DNA of 64,000 bases from Serratia sp. FDAARGOS_506 (GCF_003812745.1 NZ_CP033831.1:992001-1056000); one strand, 5' to 3'. Counted from the stretch's first letter, positions 47,981-60,210 are shown. The notes: generated from the letters alone by a model not told the origin. Made by a program: numbers and translations.

Positions 47981-49363
47981 ATGAGCGAAACAACGCTTGC
48001 CACTCCACAGACCGCCGACGCCGCGCTGGCGGCCGATGAACGCCTGGCAACCAAAGAGGGGCGCAGCCAATTTTGGCGCGCCACCTTCTCCTGCTGGCTC
48101 GGCACCGCCATGGAATACGTCGATTTCGCACTGTACGGCCTGGCGGCCGGTATGGTGTTCGGCGACGTGTTCTTCCCCGAAGCCACGCCGCTGGTCGCCC
48201 TGCTGGCCAGCTTCGCCACCTACTCCGTCGGCTTCGTCGCGCGGCCGATCGGTGCGCTGGTGTTCGGCTGGATAGGCGATCGCAAAGGCCGCCGTGTGGT
48301 GCTGATTACCACCGTGGCGCTGATGGGCGTTTCCACTACGCTGATCGGCCTGATCCCATCCTATGCACAAATCGGCGTTTGGGCGCCCATCTGCCTGGTG
48401 ATCCTGCGCTTCGCGCAGGGGTTCGGCGCCGGCGCGGAGCTGTCCGGCGGCGCCGTGATGCTGGCGGAATACGCGCCGGCCAAACGGCGCGGGCTGGTGG
48501 CGTCGATCATCGCCATCGGCTCCAACAGCGGCACCCTGCTGGCGTCGCTGGTCTGGCTGCTGGTGCTGCAGCTCGACAAGGAAGACCTGATGAGCTGGGG
48601 CTGGCGCATTCCGTTCCTCGCCAGCATTCTGATCGCCGGGGTGGCGCTGTACCTGCGCCGCCACGTGCGGGAAACGCCGGTCTTCGAACGCGAACTGCAG
48701 CAAAACCACCAGCGCATGCTGGACGCTGCCCAGGCCGCACCGGACTCACGCAGCTACCTGCAGCGCACCAAGGCGTTCTGGGTGATGCTCGGCCTGCGCA
48801 TCGGCGAAAACGGCCCCTCCTACCTCTGCCAGGGCTTTATCGTCGGCTACGTCGCCAAGGTGCTGATGGTCGATAAATCGGTGCCGGCGCTGGCGGTGCT
48901 GATCGCCTCGCTGTGCGGCTTTCTGGTGATCCCGCTGGCCGGCTGGCTGTCCGATCGCTTCGGCCGCCGCGTCACCTACCGCGGGTTCTGCCTGCTGCTG
49001 GTGCTGTACGCCTTCCCGGCGTTCTGGCTGCTCGACAGTCGTGAACCGGCGATCGTCATCTCGGTGATCGTGGTCGGCATGTGCATCGCGTCGCTGGGGA
49101 TCTTCGGCGTGCAAGCGGCCTACGGCGTCGAACTGTTCGGCGTGAAGAACCGCTACTCCAAGATGGCGTTCGCCAAAGAGCTCGGTTCGATCCTCTCCGG
49201 CGGTACCGCGCCGCTGATCGCCACCGCGCTGCTGTCCGGTTTCGGTCACTGGTGGCCTATCGCGGCCTATTTTGTTGTAATGGCGGGCATCGGCTTAATC
49301 ACCACCTTCTTTGCTCCCGAAACTCGCGGCCGCGATCTCAACCTGCCGCAGGATGCCGCGTAG
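47981..49363 (+). CDS. MFS transporter of the metabolite:H+ symporter (MHS) type
   Basis: A 460-residue, 12-helix transporter similar to the ShiA/ProP/YhjE group. N-terminal WRATFSCWLGTAMEYVDFALYG and the loop GWIGDRKGRRVVL are MHS/MFS signatures, followed by RFAQGFGAGAELSGGAVMLAEY. Substrate unknown; because a nucleoside hydrolase and a LacI-family regulator follow at 24 and 21 bp, a nucleoside or related compound is the best guess. AGAGGA precedes ATG 47981. Confidence 0.85.
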   Translation: MSETTLATPQTADAALAADERLATKEGRSQFWRATFSCWLGTAMEYVDFALYGLAAGMVFGDVFFPEATPLVALLASFATYSVGFVARPIGALVFGWIGDRKGRRVVLITTVALMGVSTTLIGLIPSYAQIGVWAPICLVILRFAQGFGAGAELSGGAVMLAEYAPAKRRGLVASIIAIGSNSGTLLASLVWLLVLQLDKEDLMSWGWRIPFLASILIAGVALYLRRHVRETPVFERELQQNHQRMLDAAQAAPDSRSYLQRTKAFWVMLGLRIGENGPSYLCQGFIVGYVAKVLMVDKSVPALAVLIASLCGFLVIPLAGWLSDRFGRRVTYRGFCLLLVLYAFPAFWLLDSREPAIVISVIVVGMCIASLGIFGVQAAYGVELFGVKNRYSKMAFAKELGSILSGGTAPLIATALLSGFGHWWPIAAYFVVMAGIGLITTFFAPETRGRDLNLPQDAA

Positions 49364-49387
49364 CGAAAAGGCGAACAGGATCTCAAT

Positions 49388-50389
49388 TTGGATAATCACT
49401 CCGCGCGACGCGTTACCCGCGCCGACGTGGCCCGCGTAGCGGGCACCTCCGTCGCCGTGGTCAGCTACGTGATCAACAACGGCCCGCGCCCGGTGGCGGA
49501 AGCCACCCGGCTGCGCGTGCTGGCGGCGATCGAGCAGACCGGTTACCGGCCGAACGACATCGCGCGGGCGCTGGCCTCCGGCAGCACGCAAACCTACGGG
49601 CTGGTGGTGCCGGATATTTCCAACCCGTTCTTCGCCACTCTGGCGCGGGCGCTGCAACAAGAGGCCTTCAACCGCGGCCGCGTGCTGCTGCTAGGGGACG
49701 CCGGCGACGATCGTCAGCGCGAATATGAGTTGATCAACAACCTGCTGCGACGCCAGGTCGACGGCCTGCTGTACACCAGCGTCGATCGCCACCCGTGGTT
49801 CGATCTGATCCGCGCTTCCGGTACGCCCTGCGTGATGATAGACACCATCGACAGCCAATCCGGCGTCTGCGCCATTCGCGTCGACGAGCGCGACGCCGCC
49901 TGCCAGGCGACTCGCCATCTGCTGCAGCACGGCTATCGCGACGTCGGCATTTTTATCGGCCCGCTGACCATGCTCAACGCGCAGGATCGCCTGAACGGCT
50001 GGCGCGATGCGCTGCTGGAGGCGGGCATTGCGCCACGCGACGAGTGGATTTTCGAGGCGCCTTACACCCGCCAGGGCGGTTACCAGGCCACCCAACATCT
50101 GGTGCAAGGCCCGCGTCCGCGCGCCGTTTTCACCTCCAACGAGCAGCAGGCGCTCGGCTGCCTGTCGGCGCTGGCGGAGCATGGGTTACGCGCGCCGGAC
50201 GATCTGGCGCTGATCTGTTTTAACGGCACGCAGCAATCCGAGTTCAGCGTGCCGCCGCTCAGCGCAGTCGAGCAGCCGATCGACGCCATGGCCAAGCGGG
50301 CCATCGCCATGCTGGCCGCCGGTGCCGCGCCCGCCGAGCTGCATGAATTCGCTTTTCAACTGCGCATCCGCCATTCGTGCGGCTGTTAG
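49388..50389 (+). CDS. LacI-family transcriptional regulator
   Basis: A 333-residue regulator. The helix-turn-helix is RVTRADVARVAGTSVAVVSYVINNGPRPV (residues 8-36), with the hinge helix DIARALASGST. The sugar/nucleoside-binding periplasmic-like domain has VPDISNPFFATLARALQQEA. Start is TTG 49388 with AGGA upstream; no better in-frame start was seen. It lies between the transporter and nucleoside hydrolase genes and likely binds the palindrome upstream of the operon. Confidence 0.9.
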   Translation: MDNHSARRVTRADVARVAGTSVAVVSYVINNGPRPVAEATRLRVLAAIEQTGYRPNDIARALASGSTQTYGLVVPDISNPFFATLARALQQEAFNRGRVLLLGDAGDDRQREYELINNLLRRQVDGLLYTSVDRHPWFDLIRASGTPCVMIDTIDSQSGVCAIRVDERDAACQATRHLLQHGYRDVGIFIGPLTMLNAQDRLNGWRDALLEAGIAPRDEWIFEAPYTRQGGYQATQHLVQGPRPRAVFTSNEQQALGCLSALAEHGLRAPDDLALICFNGTQQSEFSVPPLSAVEQPIDAMAKRAIAMLAAGAAPAELHEFAFQLRIRHSCGC

Positions 50390-50410
50390 CGGTTTTTCAG
50401 GACACCTTAT

Positions 50411-51394
50411 ATGCGTTTAATCATTGATTGCGATCCCGGCAACGGCGTTCCCGGCGCCAACGTCGACGACGGCCTGGCGCTGGCCCTGGCGCTGGCGGCC
50501 AAACCGCAGCTGCAGCTGGAGCTGATCAGCATCGTGGCCGGCAACACCCCGCGCGAAGTGGGCTTCGCCGTCGCCACCGAGCTGCTGGCGCAGAGCGGTT
50601 ATCAGATCCCTGTGGCACTCGGCGCGGCGCGCGCCCTGAGCGAGCCGCCGGAGCCGTGGCGCGCACATCTGGACCGCCCGATCGCCGATCCGAAACTGGC
50701 GGCGCTGTGGCGTGACTTGCCCACGCCCTCGCCGGCCAACGCGCCCGTACCGGACGCCGCCATCGCCATCGGCGAACTGATCTGCCGGCATCCCGGCGAG
50801 ATCACGCTGGCGGCGATCGGCCCGCTGACCAACGTTGCGCACGCCATGCAGCTTTACCCACGGATGGCGCAGGCGGTGAAAGAGATCGTGATCATGGGCG
50901 GCGTGTTCAACGTCGACGGGTACATCAAGGACACCAATTTCGGTTTGGATCCGGAAGCGGCGCGGCTGGTGTTGAACAGCGGCGCTGCCATCACGCTGGC
51001 GCCGTTGGACGTCACTACCCAGACCATGCTGACCCAGGCGGATTTGGCCGAGTTAACCCAGCCGGATACCCCGCTGTGCCGCTATTTACGCGCCACCACG
51101 CAACCGTGGATCGACTATTCGCGCCATACGCGGCACCTGCCGGGTTGCTGGATCCATGATGCGCTGGTGATCGCCTGGCTGCTGGCTCCGCAGCTGGTCA
51201 CGACCGAGATGTTCCATGTGGACGTGGCGCTGGAAGGGGCGTTGACGCGCGGCAGTTCACGCCGCTGGAGGCCGGACAGCCTGCGCCTGACGGTCGGCAT
51301 GCCGGCGCCGCAGGGCAAGCCGGTGCGCGTCATGCAGCAGGTGGACAACGCTCGTCTGCTGGCGTTGATCGGCGCAACGCTGGCCCGCGGATGA
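50411..51394 (+). CDS. Inosine/uridine-preferring nucleoside hydrolase family protein
   Basis: A 327-residue hydrolase that splits the N-glycosidic bond of ribonucleosides. The Ca2+-binding motif at the N-terminus reads DCDPGNGVPGANVDDG (residues 6-21), whereas the usual form is DxDPGxDDxxA. This means an insertion of about six residues between PG and DD. Other motifs: LAAIGPLTNVA, IVIMGGVFNVDG and the C-terminal CWIHDALVIAWL (Asp/His). Third gene of the transporter-regulator-hydrolase operon. The enzyme may be specific for an unusual nucleoside. Confidence 0.88.
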   Translation: MRLIIDCDPGNGVPGANVDDGLALALALAAKPQLQLELISIVAGNTPREVGFAVATELLAQSGYQIPVALGAARALSEPPEPWRAHLDRPIADPKLAALWRDLPTPSPANAPVPDAAIAIGELICRHPGEITLAAIGPLTNVAHAMQLYPRMAQAVKEIVIMGGVFNVDGYIKDTNFGLDPEAARLVLNSGAAITLAPLDVTTQTMLTQADLAELTQPDTPLCRYLRATTQPWIDYSRHTRHLPGCWIHDALVIAWLLAPQLVTTEMFHVDVALEGALTRGSSRRWRPDSLRLTVGMPAPQGKPVRVMQQVDNARLLALIGATLARG

Positions 51395-51417
51395 AAAAAG
51401 GTGCGCCAAAGCGCACC
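51394..51417 (-). terminator. Rho-independent terminator after malM
   Basis: GGTGCGC (51400-51406) pairs with GCGCACC (51411-51417). On the minus strand six T follow, overlapping the nucleoside hydrolase stop. Confidence 0.88.
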
Positions 51418-51449
51418 AATCATCGAGCCAGCATCGGCAGCGCCGGGTG

Positions 51450-52349
51450 TTACCCCTTGCCTTTAACGCTGCTGATAAATGTTTTACGCGCGGTGGTCGA
51501 GCCCAGTTTCTCGGCCTCATTCATCAGCTTCAGCGCCTTGTCGATATCGCCCGCCTTCACCGCCTGTTTGATGCCGTTATTGAAGTAGCTTTCGGTATCG
51601 TTGAGCATCGGCTCCGCCGGTTTCTCCGGCACCGGTGCCGCCACGGCAGCCGGAGCAGTCGAACCCACCACCACCGGCGCCGCGGTCGGCGCAGGCTGCA
51701 ACATGCCGATCATCACGTTGCCGGTTCCCTGTTCAGCGGTGACCTTAAGCTTCAGCGTGCCGGTCGTCGCGTGGCCGGCGATCGGATCCGGGATATCCGG
51801 CACCGCGTTGCCCACCCCCTGCGCGTAGGCCTTGGCCGGGTTGGTCAGCTGCGTGGTTTTCGCCAAATCCTGACGGGTGGTGTACACCAGCAGGTAAATC
51901 TGTTTTTGACCGAGCGCCGGCGTCAGCTTCAGCGTGCCTTCGAGGCGATCGGAGGACATCGCCCCCGGCGGCTGATACGGGAAGTAGCTGCTCGGGTAAT
52001 ATGCCGCCGGGCGCAGGTGCTCATCCAGCACCAGCACGCTCGGCGCGTAAAGCGAATTGTTTTTGGCGAGGCTGCTCAGCGTCACTTCCAGCGAACCGCG
52101 ATCGGCCGGCAGCGTATAGGCGGCGATCGCCCCCTGGATCTCGCCCTGATTGAGTTGCGGGCTGACGGCGTCGAGCTTCACCTCTTGCGACACCGGCGGC
52201 TGCAGCGGCTGCCACGGCAGGCTTTGCAGCGTGGCGGCGCTGATGGCCGGCGCGACGGAAACGTTGGCCGGCGTATCGGCATTGGCCGCCAGAGGCGCGC
52301 CGACGGTCAGCGCCAGCGACAGGCAGAGTGACAGCAGATTCTTTTTCAT
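51450..52349 (-). CDS. malM: Maltose operon periplasmic protein MalM
   Basis: A 299-residue exported protein (signal peptide ending NADTP or just before), with a Pro/Ala-rich linker at about residues 210-245. Blocks such as LPWQPLQPP, VLDEHLRPAAYYPSSYFPYQPPG and the end GIKQAVKAGDIDKALKLMNEAEKLGS fit MalM. Function is unclear; it is the last gene of malK-lamB-malM and is not needed for maltose transport in E. coli. Confidence 0.92.
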   Translation of the reverse strand: MKKNLLSLCLSLALTVGAPLAANADTPANVSVAPAISAATLQSLPWQPLQPPVSQEVKLDAVSPQLNQGEIQGAIAAYTLPADRGSLEVTLSSLAKNNSLYAPSVLVLDEHLRPAAYYPSSYFPYQPPGAMSSDRLEGTLKLTPALGQKQIYLLVYTTRQDLAKTTQLTNPAKAYAQGVGNAVPDIPDPIAGHATTGTLKLKVTAEQGTGNVMIGMLQPAPTAAPVVVGSTAPAAVAAPVPEKPAEPMLNDTESYFNNGIKQAVKAGDIDKALKLMNEAEKLGSTTARKTFISSVKGKG

Positions 52350-52414
52350 CGTTATATCCTCTTTCAGCGCCGCGACGGTTCAGGCAAGAGATCCGGCCGC
52401 GGCGAATGCGGTTG

Positions 52415-52437
52415 GGGGAGAGCCTTCGGCTCTCCCC
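52415..52437 (-). terminator. Strong C(UUCG)G hairpin between lamB and malM
   Basis: GGGGAGAGC (52415-52423) pairs with GCTCTCCCC (52429-52437), closed by a C-TTCG-G tetraloop on the plus strand. It lies 9 bases after the lamB stop with no T tract. It probably stabilises lamB mRNA and lowers malM expression. Confidence 0.7.
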
Positions 52438-52446
52438 GTCCTGTCG

Positions 52447-54870
<2,424 letters not shown>

Positions 54871-54878
<8 letters not shown>

Positions 54879-55842
54879 GCGTTACTCCCCTGCTTTCGCA
54901 GTTAACATGTCGTGTGAAAATGGCGGAGGCAAAGCCCGCCAAAACCCATTGATGACCCTCTTGCTGCGCGCCGTACTGCCATGCCAACGGCAAGGTCGCC
55001 TCAGACGGCGCGGCCGCCTGAGTATAAGGCTGCAGGTTTATCAGCGCTTCAAGGCATTGATCCTGATGGGTAATAAGTAGGCGCACCACGCCGTCCCGCT
55101 GGCTGATCGCGCTCAGCTCACCGCGCTGGATGAGCGGCGAACGGCGCAGGGCCAGCAGCGCCTGGCAATAACGTAAGGTGGAGTGGCTGTCGTGCTGTTG
55201 GCGGCTGATGGCCAATGCGCGGTGTTCGATCGCCACCTGCTGATACCAGCTGATTTCGCCGGCGGTGACCTGTTCGGGAGCCTCATGCCACGGCATCGGC
55301 GTTTGCGCGCCGCGCGGATCCTGCAAGCCGGCGGCATGCGGCAGCCCCAGCTCTTCGCCCTGATACAGGCAGATCGGCGCCGGCAACATCGCCAGCAGCG
55401 TCAGAAAAGCGGCGGCGGAACGCAGGTCACCCTGCCCCCAACGGCTGACCACTCGGGGCTGTTCGGCGTCGCCGGTGCTCCACAGGCTGTCCGCCAACGA
55501 GCCTCGGCGGGCATGCAGCACCGCCACCAGCCTCTCTGCGCTGAACGGCATCACGTCCAGCGCCAATGCGCCGTGGGCGAACCGCTGCGGCGCGGCCGCA
55601 TTGCGCACGCGGTTGGCTTCATCGGCGTACCACAGCGTCAGTCCTTCGCCCGTCACCGCCGCTTCAGCCTCCGGCGCCAGCGCCTGCGGCAGCAACACGC
55701 CGTCAATCGACAGCGCTTTCAGATATGGCAGCGCCGCCAGCATGCCATGCGCGTCACCCACGCCGTCCCCGTTTCCGTCACGGAAACTGGCCGGATGGAT
55801 CCGGTACAGGGTGGGCTGGGTGACGATAGGCATTGACGACAT
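54871..55842 (-). CDS. Shortened GH13 (alpha-amylase family)-like protein lacking most catalytic motifs
   Basis: About 323 residues. The start resembles the first barrel strand of GH13 glucosidases ([23 protein letters not shown]...[15 protein letters not shown]). The text then jumps to parts near region IV ([17 protein letters not shown]) and [21 protein letters not shown] and the C-terminal beta domain. Conserved regions I-III, with the nucleophile Asp and acid/base Glu, are absent, and NHDQPR reads TGDAEQPR. The usual length is about 540. Hydrolysis seems unlikely. It lies first in the malK-lamB-malM operon, behind MalT boxes. ATG 55842 follows AGGGG; ATG 55833 is an alternative. Confidence 0.75.
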
Positions 55843-56200
55843 AAATCCGGTACCCCTGCTGCGCGTGGCGTTGAAAATCAATGGGCCGATAGTGCGGGAG
55901 TCGCCGGAAAGGGTAATCATCCGTAACAGGATTTTTCATGGGGGAGGAGGCGGGAGGATGAGAGAACGACCGCAGCGATGAGAAGTTCCGCGCTTAAGGC
56001 AAATCTGTGATCCGGCTGGCAAAAATCGCCCCCCTATTTTGTGCCTGACGCCACAGAATAGAGCGCAACGTTAACTGGATCACACTCCTCATCTCAGGGG
56101 CGTAGAGGGGGGGAGGATGAGAATATGTCGCGTTGTGACCCACTATTACCGCGAAACGTCTCTCCTTGATTTATGTGCCCACAAAAAGAAGGATTGGATT
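55843..56200. promoter_or_regulatory. Divergent malK/malE control region
   Basis: The gap contains MalT-box-like sites (consensus GGGGAKGAGG): 55941-55950 GGGGAGGAGG (perfect), 55951-55960 CGGGAGGATG, 56110-56119 GGGGAGGATG, and 56087-56096 on the minus strand (TGAGATGAGG). CRP half-sites are TGTGA at 56006-56010 and TCACA at 56080-56084. This layout resembles the E. coli malEp-malKp region, where MalT and CRP act together, so maltotriose induction and catabolite control are expected. Confidence 0.75.
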
Positions 56201-57394
56201 ATGACTCGCAGCATTACCCTCGCCCGTACGCTGGCGCTCTCGGCACTGGCCACCCTGGTGCTCTCTTCTTCCGCCTTCGCCAAGATCGAGGAAGGCAAAC
56301 TGGTTATCTGGATCAACGGCGACAAGGGCTATAACGGTCTGGCCGAAGTCGGCAAGAAATTCGAAAAAGACACCGGCATCAAGGTCACCGTCGAGCACCC
56401 GGACAAGCTGGAAGAAAAATACCCACAGGTGGCCGCCACCGGTGACGGCCCCGACATCATCTTCTGGGCCCACGACCGCTTCGGCGGCTATGCGCAGTCC
56501 GGCCTGCTGGCCGAAATCCACCCGTCCAAAGCCTTCCAGGACAAGCTGTTCCCGTTCACCTGGGACGCCGTGCGCTATGACGGCAAGCTGATCGGCTACC
56601 CGATCGCCGTCGAGGCGCTGTCGCTGATTTACAACAAAGACCTGGTCAAACAGCCGCCGAAGACCTGGGAAGAGATCCCGGCGCTGGACAAACAGCTGCG
56701 CGCCAACGGCAAGAGCGCCATCATGTGGAACCTGCAGGAGCCCTACTTCACCTGGCCAATCATCGCCGCCGACGGCGGTTATGCTTTCAAGTATGAGAAC
56801 GGCAAATACAACATCAAGGATGTCGGCGTCGCCAATGCCGGTTCGCAGGCCGGTCTGCAGTTCATCGTCGACCTGGTGAAAAACAAGCACATCAACGCCG
56901 ATACCGATTACTCGATCGCCGAAGCCGCGTTCAACAAAGGCCAGACCGCGATGACCATCAACGGACCGTGGGCCTGGAACAACATCGAGCAGAGCAAAAT
57001 CAACTACGGCGTGACGCTGCTGCCGACCTTCAAAGGCAAACCGTCCAAACCGTTCGTCGGCGTGCTGACCGCCGGCATCAACGCCGCCAGCCCGAATAAA
57101 GAGCTGGCGACCGAGTTCCTCGAGAACTACCTGCTGACCAACGAAGGGCTGGCGGACGTCAACAAAGACAAACCGCTGGGCGCGGTGGCGCTGAAGTCCT
57201 ATCAGGAAGCGCTGGCCAAAGATCCGAAGATCGCCGCCACCATGCAGAATTCGCAAAACGGGGAAATCATGCCGAACATCCCGCAGATGAGCGCCTTCTG
57301 GTACGCCGAACGCAGCGCGGTGATCAACGCCGTCAGCGGCCGTCAGACGGTGAAAGCCGCGCTGGACGACGTGCAGACCCGTATCACCAAGTAA
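56201..57394 (+). CDS. malE: Maltose/maltodextrin-binding protein MalE
   Basis: A 397-residue periplasmic binding protein delivering maltodextrins to MalFGK2 and acting in chemotaxis. The signal peptide ends SAFA, and the mature protein starts [20 protein letters not shown], as in E. coli. Ligand-site blocks include [19 protein letters not shown] and [23 protein letters not shown] 56201 follows AGAAGGATTGG; the frame is open upstream to 56117 but that lacks support. Confidence 0.98.
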   Translation: MTRSITLARTLALSALATLVLSSSAFAKIEEGKLVIWINGDKGYNGLAEVGKKFEKDTGIKVTVEHPDKLEEKYPQVAATGDGPDIIFWAHDRFGGYAQSGLLAEIHPSKAFQDKLFPFTWDAVRYDGKLIGYPIAVEALSLIYNKDLVKQPPKTWEEIPALDKQLRANGKSAIMWNLQEPYFTWPIIAADGGYAFKYENGKYNIKDVGVANAGSQAGLQFIVDLVKNKHINADTDYSIAEAAFNKGQTAMTINGPWAWNNIEQSKINYGVTLLPTFKGKPSKPFVGVLTAGINAASPNKELATEFLENYLLTNEGLADVNKDKPLGAVALKSYQEALAKDPKIAATMQNSQNGEIMPNIPQMSAFWYAERSAVINAVSGRQTVKAALDDVQTRITK

Positions 57395-57415
57395 TGATGT
57401 TGTGCGGGATTAACA

Positions 57416-57543
57416 TCCCCTAAATAATTGGAGTTACACCGCGACGGCAAGTACGCACATCCCCGGGAGCATAGATAGCTATGTGACCGGGGTGAGTGGA
57501 CGCAGCCAACAAAGGTGTAGCTCCAAGTATGAAGGGACCTGTG
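57416..57543. repeat. Large palindromic intergenic element between malE and malF
   Basis: Nested inverted repeats: TTGGAGTTACACC (57428-57440) with GGTGTAGCTCCAA (57514-57526, one mismatch), CCCCGG (57461-57466) with CCGGGG (57487-57492), and CATAG (57470-57474) with CTATG (57479-57483). An outer TCCCCT/AGGGA pair flanks them. The wording resembles dispersed palindromic repeats that I recall from Serratia and Yersinia intergenic regions. A shorter relative lies at 60096-60163. In E. coli a REP element occupies the same malE-malF gap and stabilises malE mRNA. Confidence 0.8.
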
Positions 57544-57575
57544 CCCCGCCGTTGCTTCACAGAAAGGAACGCCCT

Positions 57576-59153
57576 ATGCAATTCGCTCACGCCGGGACGC
57601 CTGTGCGTAAAAAATCGAAGTGGTGGCAAAGCGACGTGCTGAAATGGCTGGTGGTCGGCCTGTTCAGCCTGGTGACCTGCTACCTGATTGTGTTGATGTA
57701 TGCACAGGGTGAATACCTGTTCGCCATCCTGACGCTGATCCTGGTCAGCGCCGGGCTTTACGTCTTCGCCAACCGCCGCGCCTACGCCTGGCGCTATGTG
57801 TATCCCGGCATCGCCGGCATGGGGCTGTTCGTCCTGTTCCCGCTGATCTGCACCATCGCCATCGCCTTTACCAACTACAGCAGCACCAACCAGCTGACTT
57901 TTGAACGCGCACAATCGGTGCTGATGCAGCGCCAATTCCAGAGCGGCAAAACCTTTACCTTCGGCCTCTACCCGGCGGAAAACCAGCAGTGGCGCCTGCA
58001 GCTGACGCCGCCGGACAGCGAACAGCCGCTGATCTCCGAGCCTTTCCGCCTCGACGCCGCCCCGCCGCAAACCCTGAAACTGACGGTGCAGAGCGTCGCG
58101 CCGCAGGGCGAACGCGCCACGCTGCGAGCGATCACCCAGAATCGGCAGGCGCTGAGCCAGCTGGTGGCGCAGTTGCCCGACGGCGGTGAATTGCGCATGA
58201 GTTCCCTGCGCCAGTTCTCCGGTACCCGCCCGCTGTATGCGCTGGACAAAGACGGCAGCACGCTGACCAATAACCAGACTCAGGTCCGCTATCGACCGAA
58301 CGGCGATATCGGCTTCTATCAGGCGATCAACGCCGACGGCGGCTGGGCGCAGGAAACCCTGAGCCCGGGCTATACCGTCACCACCGGCTGGAAAAACTTC
58401 CTGCGGGTGCTGCAGGACGAGGGCATCAAGAAACCGTTCGTGTCGATCTTCATCTGGACCATCGTGTTCTCGGTGATGACGGTGATCCTGACCGTGGCGG
58501 TCGGCATGGTGTTGGCCTGCGTGGTGCAGTGGGAGGCGCTGAAAGGCAAAGCGATATACCGCGTGCTGCTGATCCTGCCCTATGCGGTGCCGTCATTCAT
58601 CTCGATCCTGATCTTCAAAGGTTTGTTCAACCAGAGCTTCGGCGAGATCAACATGATGCTCAGCCATCTGTTCGGCATCAAACCGGCCTGGTTCAGCGAT
58701 CCGCTCACCGCCAAGAGCATGATCCTGATCGTCAACACCTGGCTCGGCTACCCGTACATGATGATCCTGTGCATGGGGCTGCTGAAAGCGATCCCGGACG
58801 ATCTGTACGAGGCCTCGGCGATGGACGGCGCCAACCCGTGGCAAAACTTCTTCCGCATCACCTTACCGCTGCTGATCAAGCCGCTGACGCCGCTGATGAT
58901 CGCCAGCTTCGCCTTCAACTTTAACAACTTCGTGCTGATCCAACTGCTGACCAACGGCGGCCCGGACATGATCGGCACCACCACGCCGGCCGGCTATACC
59001 GACCTGCTGGTCAGTTACACCTACCGCATCGCCTTCGAAGGCGGCGGCGGGCAAGACTTTGGGCTGGCGGCCGCCATCGCCACGCTGATCTTCCTGTTGG
59101 TGGGCGCGCTGGCGATCCTGAATTTGAAAGCCAGCAAGATGAACTTCGATTAG
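57576..59153 (+). CDS. malF: Maltose ABC transporter permease MalF
   Basis: A 525-residue inner membrane permease. N-terminal helices are followed by a large periplasmic loop (about residues 90-275), then the transmembrane core. The EAA coupling loop for MalK is [22 protein letters not shown]. It forms the channel with MalG. ATG 57576 follows AAGGAA. It lies 180 bases after malE, with a palindromic element between, so it is probably expressed less than malE. Confidence 0.96.
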   Translation: MQFAHAGTPVRKKSKWWQSDVLKWLVVGLFSLVTCYLIVLMYAQGEYLFAILTLILVSAGLYVFANRRAYAWRYVYPGIAGMGLFVLFPLICTIAIAFTNYSSTNQLTFERAQSVLMQRQFQSGKTFTFGLYPAENQQWRLQLTPPDSEQPLISEPFRLDAAPPQTLKLTVQSVAPQGERATLRAITQNRQALSQLVAQLPDGGELRMSSLRQFSGTRPLYALDKDGSTLTNNQTQVRYRPNGDIGFYQAINADGGWAQETLSPGYTVTTGWKNFLRVLQDEGIKKPFVSIFIWTIVFSVMTVILTVAVGMVLACVVQWEALKGKAIYRVLLILPYAVPSFISILIFKGLFNQSFGEINMMLSHLFGIKPAWFSDPLTAKSMILIVNTWLGYPYMMILCMGLLKAIPDDLYEASAMDGANPWQNFFRITLPLLIKPLTPLMIASFAFNFNNFVLIQLLTNGGPDMIGTTTPAGYTDLLVSYTYRIAFEGGGGQDFGLAAAIATLIFLLVGALAILNLKASKMNFD

Positions 59154-59164
59154 GGAGAATAACG

Positions 59165-60055
59165 ATGGCCATGGTTCAACCCAAGTCCCAGCGCCTGCGC
59201 CTGTGGATCACCCATATTTTGATGCTGTGCTTTATCGCCCTGATCATGTTCCCGCTGCTGATGGTGGTGGCCATCTCGCTGCGCTCCGGCAACTTCGCCA
59301 CCGGCAGCCTGATACCGGAAACTCTCTCCTGGGATCACTGGCGGCTGGCGCTCGGCTTCAGCGTCACCCACGCCGACGGCAGCGTGACGCCGCCGCCGTT
59401 CCCGGTACTGCTGTGGCTGTGGAACTCCATCAAGATCGCGGCGATCACCGCCATCGGCATCGTGACGCTGTCCACTACCTGCGCCTACGCCTTCGCCCGC
59501 ATGCGTTTTCGCGGCAAGAGCACGCTGCTGAAAAGCATGCTGATCTTCCAGATGTTCCCGGCGGTGCTGTCGCTGGTGGCGCTGTACGCGCTGTTCGATC
59601 GCCTGGGCCAGTACATTCCGTTTATCGGCCTGAACACCCACGGCGGCGTGATCTTCGCCTATATGGGCGGCATCGCGCTGCACGTCTGGACCATCAAGGG
59701 CTATTTCGAAACCATCGACAACTCGCTGGAAGAGGCGGCGGCGCTGGACGGCGCCACGCCGTGGCAGGCGTTCCGTCTGGTGCTGTTGCCGCTGTCGGTG
59801 CCGATTCTGGCGGTGGTGTTCATTCTGTCATTTATCGCCGCCATCACCGAAGTGCCGGTCGCGTCGCTGCTGCTGCGCGATGTGAACAGCTATACGTTGG
59901 CGGTGGGAATGCAGCAATATCTCAACCCGCAGAACTACCTGTGGGGCGACTTCGCCGCCGCCGCGGTGCTGTCGGCGATACCGATTACCGCCGTGTTCCT
60001 GCTGGCGCAGCGCTGGCTGGTGGGCGGCCTGACGGCCGGCGGCGTGAAGGGGTAA
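59165..60055 (+). CDS. malG: Maltose ABC transporter permease MalG
   Basis: A 296-residue permease, the same length as E. coli MalG. It begins [17 protein letters not shown], contains the EAA loop [22 protein letters not shown] and ends [13 protein letters not shown], the tail that reaches into the maltose-binding protein or channel. It starts 11 nt after malF with GGGAG upstream of the ATG. Confidence 0.97.
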   Translation: MAMVQPKSQRLRLWITHILMLCFIALIMFPLLMVVAISLRSGNFATGSLIPETLSWDHWRLALGFSVTHADGSVTPPPFPVLLWLWNSIKIAAITAIGIVTLSTTCAYAFARMRFRGKSTLLKSMLIFQMFPAVLSLVALYALFDRLGQYIPFIGLNTHGGVIFAYMGGIALHVWTIKGYFETIDNSLEEAAALDGATPWQAFRLVLLPLSVPILAVVFILSFIAAITEVPVASLLLRDVNSYTLAVGMQQYLNPQNYLWGDFAAAAVLSAIPITAVFLLAQRWLVGGLTAGGVKG

Positions 60056-60095
60056 TTTGTGCCACTGCAGTGCGTTTGATGTCTTTCCTTATCTT

Positions 60096-60163
60096 TTACC
60101 CTATGGATTTCAAGTTACAGCGAGTGCAGTCAACAACGCTGTAGCTTGCAAGACGAAGGGTAA
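60096..60163. repeat. Short palindromic element downstream of malG, related to the malE-malF element
   Basis: CAAGTTACAGCG (60111-60122) pairs with CGCTGTAGCTTG (60137-60148, one mismatch), inside an outer TTACCCT (60096-60102) / AGGGTAA (60157-60163) pair. The loop GTGCAGTCAACAA parallels GACGCAGCCAACAAA in the larger element. It may also help end the malEFG transcript. Confidence 0.75.
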
Positions 60164-60210
60164 TTATATCCTGTGTCTTTGGCGGCCTTTGGCCGCCATT
60201 TTTATCTCCG

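Noticed and set aside
57416-57543. The malE-malF element as an insertion sequence remnant or CRISPR repeat
   Set aside because: No transposase fragment, no spaced direct repeats; it is a single nested palindrome.
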